From positions 25,896 to 89,895 of the forward strand of contig CALDLG010000045.1 in the NCBI GenBank assembly GCA_937910785.1: 64,000 bases of DNA, written 5' to 3'. This DNA is from an uncultured Lachnospiraceae bacterium (lineage in GTDB: Bacteria > Bacillota > Clostridia > Lachnospirales > Lachnospiraceae). The position numbers and the translations under genes were made by a program. Below, piece after piece: positions 60,913 to 64,000 of this stretch (position 1 is its first letter; each line of letters starts with the position of its first letter). Under the pieces are notes generated by a model. The model made no database searches. It saw only the letters and a list, made by a program, of their open reading frames with translations, and was not told the DNA's origin.

Positions 60913-62752
60913 GAATGCAGGGAGACATCGCGGTCCGCACGGGCATGGGCCGGGAGGCGGCATGATGCCGGGTGAAAAGGCAAAAAACTTCAGCGGAACG
61001 ATTAAAAAGCTGTTTGGTTATATCGGGACTTATCGATACGGACTGATAGCAGTCGCCTTTTTTGCCGTAGGCAGCACCATATTTAATATCATTGGACCGA
61101 AAGTTCTTAGCAAGGCGATTACGGAACTGTTTAACGGTCTGATGGCGAAATTATATCGTACCGGAGGCATAGATTTCAACAAAATAGGAAGAATTCTGTT
61201 AATGCTGCTTGGGCTGTATGTAATCAGCGCTCTGTTATCCTTATTTCAGGGGTGGGTTATGACAGGCGTATCGCAGAAGCTGTGCTTTCGTTTCCGCCGG
61301 GAAATTTCGGAGAAAATAAATCGCATGCCGATGAAATATTTTGAATCCAGAACGGTAGGAGAGGTGCTTTCCCGTATTACGAACGATGTGGATACGCTCG
61401 GTATGAGCCTGAATCAGAGCGTGACAACGCTGATTACATCGATCAGCACATTGCTTGGCGTATTGATTATGATGCTCAGCATCAGCCCGCTGATGACGCT
61501 GATTGCGCTCGTAATACTGCCGGTATCCGGCGCGCTGATCGGTATACTTGTAAAGTTTTCGCAGAAATATTTTGTGGCACAGCAAAGCTATCTCGGTAAG
61601 ATCAACGGTCAGGTAGAAGAGGTATACAGCGGCCAGAATATTGTGAAGGCGTTCAACCGGGAAGAGGAGGTTTTGCGGGAGTTCGGGGAAACGAATGATA
61701 TTTTATATCAGTCCGCCTGGAAATCTCAGTTTCTGTCCGGTATGATGCAGCCGATCATGAATTTTATCGGCAATCTGGGATATGTTGCGGTGGCGGTCAG
61801 CGGAAGTCTGCTGACGATCAAAGGAACGATCGAGATCGGCGACATACAGGCTTTTATCCAATATGTCAAGAACTTTACGCAGCCGATTACACAGCTTGCT
61901 CAGGTATCTAATATGCTGCAGTCTACCGCGGCGGCGGCAGAGCGTGTATTTGAATTTCTGGAAGAGGAGGAAGAGGACCAGACTGTTGCAGATCCGGTAC
62001 ATCTTACACAGATGGAGGGACGCGTCAGCTTCGAAAATGTCAGGTTTGGATACAATCCGGATAAGATCATTATTCATGATTTCAGCAGTGAGGTGGAACC
62101 GGGCCAGACCGTCGCAATCGTCGGACCTACCGGTGCCGGAAAAACAACGATGGTGAAACTTCTGATGCGTTTTTATGATGTTAACAGCGGGAGTATACGG
62201 GTGGACGGCCACGACATCAGGAATTTTAACCGCAGCGAGCTGCGCGAAAGTTTCGGCATGGTTTTGCAGGATACCTGGCTTTTCAAGGGGACAATTATGG
62301 AAAATATCCGATATGGAAGGCTGGATGCGACCGATGAGGAAGTAATCGAGGCGGCCAAAGCGGCTCATGCCCACCGGTTTATACAGACACTGCCGGGCGG
62401 CTATCAGATGGAGTTAAATGAAGACGCCAGCAATGTTTCTCAGGGACAGAAACAGCTTCTTACAATCGCGCGGGCAATTCTGGCGGACAACCGGATTCTG
62501 ATATTGGATGAGGCGACGAGCTCCGTCGATACGAGAACGGAACAGCGTATTCAGAAGGCAATGAATAATCTGATGAGAGGAAGGACCAGCTTTGTCATTG
62601 CGCACAGGCTTTCTACAATTAAGGACGCGGATTTGATTCTGGTCATGAAAGACGGCGATATCATCGAACAGGGAAGCCATGAGCAGCTGCTTTCGCAGAA
62701 GGGATTTTATGCGGAGCTTTATAATTCTCAGTTTGAGGATGTTACGGCCTGA
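60905..62752 (+). CDS. ABC exporter subunit with canonical ATPase site
   Basis: 615 residues from the GTG at 60905, with GGGAGG upstream. The N terminus is rich in His and Gly (HRGPHGHGPGGGMM). Six membrane helices follow. The ATPase has GPTGAGKTTM, LILDEATSSVD (with Glu) and IAHRLST (with His), but its signature is VSQGQ rather than LSGGQ. Together with the previous gene this gives one working and one degenerate site, the usual heterodimer design. It probably exports a drug or peptide. Confidence 0.93.
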   Translation: MSENAGRHRGPHGHGPGGGMMPGEKAKNFSGTIKKLFGYIGTYRYGLIAVAFFAVGSTIFNIIGPKVLSKAITELFNGLMAKLYRTGGIDFNKIGRILLMLLGLYVISALLSLFQGWVMTGVSQKLCFRFRREISEKINRMPMKYFESRTVGEVLSRITNDVDTLGMSLNQSVTTLITSISTLLGVLIMMLSISPLMTLIALVILPVSGALIGILVKFSQKYFVAQQSYLGKINGQVEEVYSGQNIVKAFNREEEVLREFGETNDILYQSAWKSQFLSGMMQPIMNFIGNLGYVAVAVSGSLLTIKGTIEIGDIQAFIQYVKNFTQPITQLAQVSNMLQSTAAAAERVFEFLEEEEEDQTVADPVHLTQMEGRVSFENVRFGYNPDKIIIHDFSSEVEPGQTVAIVGPTGAGKTTMVKLLMRFYDVNSGSIRVDGHDIRNFNRSELRESFGMVLQDTWLFKGTIMENIRYGRLDATDEEVIEAAKAAHAHRFIQTLPGGYQMELNEDASNVSQGQKQLLTIARAILADNRILILDEATSSVDTRTEQRIQKAMNNLMRGRTSFVIAHRLSTIKDADLILVMKDGDIIEQGSHEQLLSQKGFYAELYNSQFEDVTA

Positions 62753-62760
62753 AGCCGGCC

Positions 62761-62791
62761 TTCGCCGCGGTCTGAAAATGGCTGCGGCGAA
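62761..62791 (+). terminator. Hairpin after the ABC heterodimer genes
   Basis: A 10-pair GC-rich stem (62761-62770 with 62782-62791, one G-U pair). No T-run follows, so termination is likely but not certain. Confidence 0.5.
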
Positions 62792-62924
62792 ACGGATTCC
62801 ACACTTCTGACGAAGTTCTGCGGCGGCAGGAGGAATGTCTGTTGCAGGCAGAATGGAAGATATAGTATACTGATCAAAACAAAGTGTTAGAGCAGTAAAC
62901 CCAAATTGAGAAAGCGGACGAAAT

Positions 62925-63779
62925 ATGTTGGATATTATTTTGGATACCTTGTTGGACAGTGTCAGGCTGCTGCCCTTTTTATTTCTGACTTATCTGGCAA
63001 TGGAATATATGGAGCACAGGGCCGGAAACAGAATACAGAGCGCGATCAGGAAATCCGGGAAATGGGGACCGGCAATCGGCAGTATTCTTGGGGCATTTCC
63101 GCAGTGCGGTTTTTCGGCGGCAGCCTCTAATCTGTATGCGGGGAGGATTATTACGATCGGTACGCTGCTGTCCATTTATCTTTCCACATCCGATGAAATG
63201 CTCCCGGTTCTGATTTCAGAAAATGCCGGGATCGATATGATTCTGAAAATTCTGGGTGTGAAAATTGTAATCGGAATGACGGCGGGTTTTCTCATAGATC
63301 TTGCGGCAGGCCGGCTGCGCGGCAAAGAGCGAGAGAAACTGCGGATCGGGCATATGTGTGAACAGCATCACTGCCATTGCGAGAACGGCATCCTGAAATC
63401 GGCGCTGCATCATACCGCGGAAATTTTTCTGTATCTGCTGTTGATTTCTTTTTTTCTGAATCTGCTGATCGGTCTGATCGGAGAGGATTTTCTGGCGGAT
63501 CTGATTCTGAGCCGTCCGGTGATCGGAGAGCTGATTGCGGGTGCGGTCGGGATGATTCCGAATTGTGCCGCATCTGTTGTAATCACACAGCTGTATCTGA
63601 AGGGGATTCTGAGCGCGGGGGCTATGCTGTCCGGCCTTCTTTCCGGGGCCGGCGTCGGGATTCTTGTTCTGCTTCGCGTCAATGACAGACGAAAAGAGAA
63701 TGCAGGTATTATTGCGCTGCTTTATGCGGTCGGTGTAACGGCCGGTCTGCTCGTTGAGCTGCTCGGCATCCGCTTTTGA
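62925..63779 (+). CDS. Putative heavy-metal exporter permease (ArsP_2-like)
   Basis: 284 residues with about eight to ten membrane segments. Two halves each hold a related motif: GAFPQCGFSAAASNLYAGR and GMIPNCAASVVITQLYLKG. Between them lies a cytoplasmic loop with HMCEQHHCHCENG, a probable metal-binding site. These features match the ArsP_2 group, often called putative manganese or arsenic transporters. No ribosome site is clear before the ATG. The 172-base gap upstream does not resemble a manganese riboswitch. The metal is not known. Confidence 0.8.
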   Translation: MLDIILDTLLDSVRLLPFLFLTYLAMEYMEHRAGNRIQSAIRKSGKWGPAIGSILGAFPQCGFSAAASNLYAGRIITIGTLLSIYLSTSDEMLPVLISENAGIDMILKILGVKIVIGMTAGFLIDLAAGRLRGKEREKLRIGHMCEQHHCHCENGILKSALHHTAEIFLYLLLISFFLNLLIGLIGEDFLADLILSRPVIGELIAGAVGMIPNCAASVVITQLYLKGILSAGAMLSGLLSGAGVGILVLLRVNDRRKENAGIIALLYAVGVTAGLLVELLGIRF

Positions 63780-63814
63780 CTGTTTTCAGGAATGCTTCCT
63801 GACAGAGCGGAAAT

Positions 63815-64000
63815 TTATAATAAGGTTACGGCCTTTCCGACGGTCGGCTTTACGACAGGAAGGTAAGGATACTGTTCCTTTAAAATCTTTTTCAGCGGTT
63901 TGGTATCGATATGTCTGGATATCGGGGGAAATGCGTCGTCAAAATGATCTAACAGCAGGGTTTGCGGCTTTATCCTGTCTATAATGGATAGTGCGGCGGG
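63815..64000 (-). CDS. MBL-fold metallo-hydrolase (3' end only)
   Basis: The last 61 residues are visible; the gene continues past the right edge. TLLLDHFDDAFPPISRHIDT resembles the end of cytoplasmic MBL-fold hydrolases where a His and Asp contact metal. It reads toward the metal-exporter gene. Family level only; no function can be given. Confidence 0.6.
   Translation of the reverse strand, partial: PAALSIIDRIKPQTLLLDHFDDAFPPISRHIDTKPLKKILKEQYPYLPVVKPTVGKAVTLL

Noticed and set aside
62753..62924. Manganese (yybP-ykoY) riboswitch before the metal-exporter gene
   Set aside because: The conserved core is not present; only a GC-rich hairpin of the upstream operon is visible.
1..64000. tRNA, rRNA, CRISPR array or complete insertion sequence
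   Set aside because: No cloverleaf, rRNA or regularly spaced repeat seen on reading both strands; the only mobile traces are the MITE-like element, its solo end and the transposase-derived small gene.

Overview
The window looks like a chromosomal segment of a gut-type Lachnospiraceae (Clostridia). Supporting signs are AT-rich sigma-A type promoters with strong AGGAGG ribosome sites, a DUF4358 lipoprotein, an ECF vitamin/nucleoside-type transporter with its own ATPases, a Streptococcus-like sucrose phosphorylase locus, CarD and ComFB proteins, and many two-subunit ABC systems. I cannot place the genus. There are no rRNA or tRNA genes, no CRISPR array, no prophage and no intact insertion sequence.

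Layout. 1-322: 3' end of a SIS-domain sugar-phosphate isomerase. 604-15244: a long plus-strand carbohydrate locus. It holds a binding lipoprotein and two permeases without an ATPase, a ROK repressor, a raffinose-synthase-type GH36, an FGGY (sedoheptulokinase-like) kinase, sucrose phosphorylase, a large FAD oxidoreductase and a GH38 alpha-mannosidase. 15331-20561: minus-strand block of a CotH-kinase-like protein, exodeoxyribonuclease III, an SGNH-like protein and an MBOAT acyltransferase, facing a DUF4358 lipoprotein. 21733-28655: a nucleoside-salvage operon that opens with an unusual LacI-ribokinase fusion, followed by ribokinase, nucleoside hydrolase and a complete ECF transporter. 28722-31827: c-di-GMP phosphodiesterase (HD-GYP), PilZ protein and glucose-6-phosphate isomerase. 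31939-33931: a GntR-controlled ABC-2 exporter. 34180-40615: two-component system, a Na+/H+ antiporter and a MacB-type ABC system whose permease is split by an apparent single-base frameshift. 40623-44090: GH25 lysozyme, a small transposase-derived protein, MurG and a TSCPD protein. 44280-51490: a membrane protein, a DUF1266 lipoprotein, an XRE regulator with glycine-pentad repeats, a GNAT, an XRE-methyltransferase fusion, a D-2-hydroxyacid dehydrogenase and an SAH/MTA deaminase. 51611-55439: chemotaxis receptor and an AHCY-family hydrolase. 55492-55796: a palindromic MITE-like element. 55865-64000: three ABC-exporter subunits, CarD, ComFB, a metal-exporter-like permease and the 3' end of an MBL-fold hydrolase.

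How the genes work together. The first locus should import an oligosaccharide, remove alpha-galactosyl or alpha-mannosyl units and phosphorolyse sucrose. The ECF operon should import nucleosides, split them to base plus ribose and phosphorylate the ribose. The SAH deaminase together with the AHCY-family enzyme suggests recycling of S-adenosylhomocysteine through S-inosylhomocysteine. The adenine-contact positions of the AHCY homologue are changed in the direction this predicts. Recurrent themes are DNA-binding domains fused to enzymes or repeats (21733, 46420, 47922) and degenerate ATPase sites (27846, 58858).
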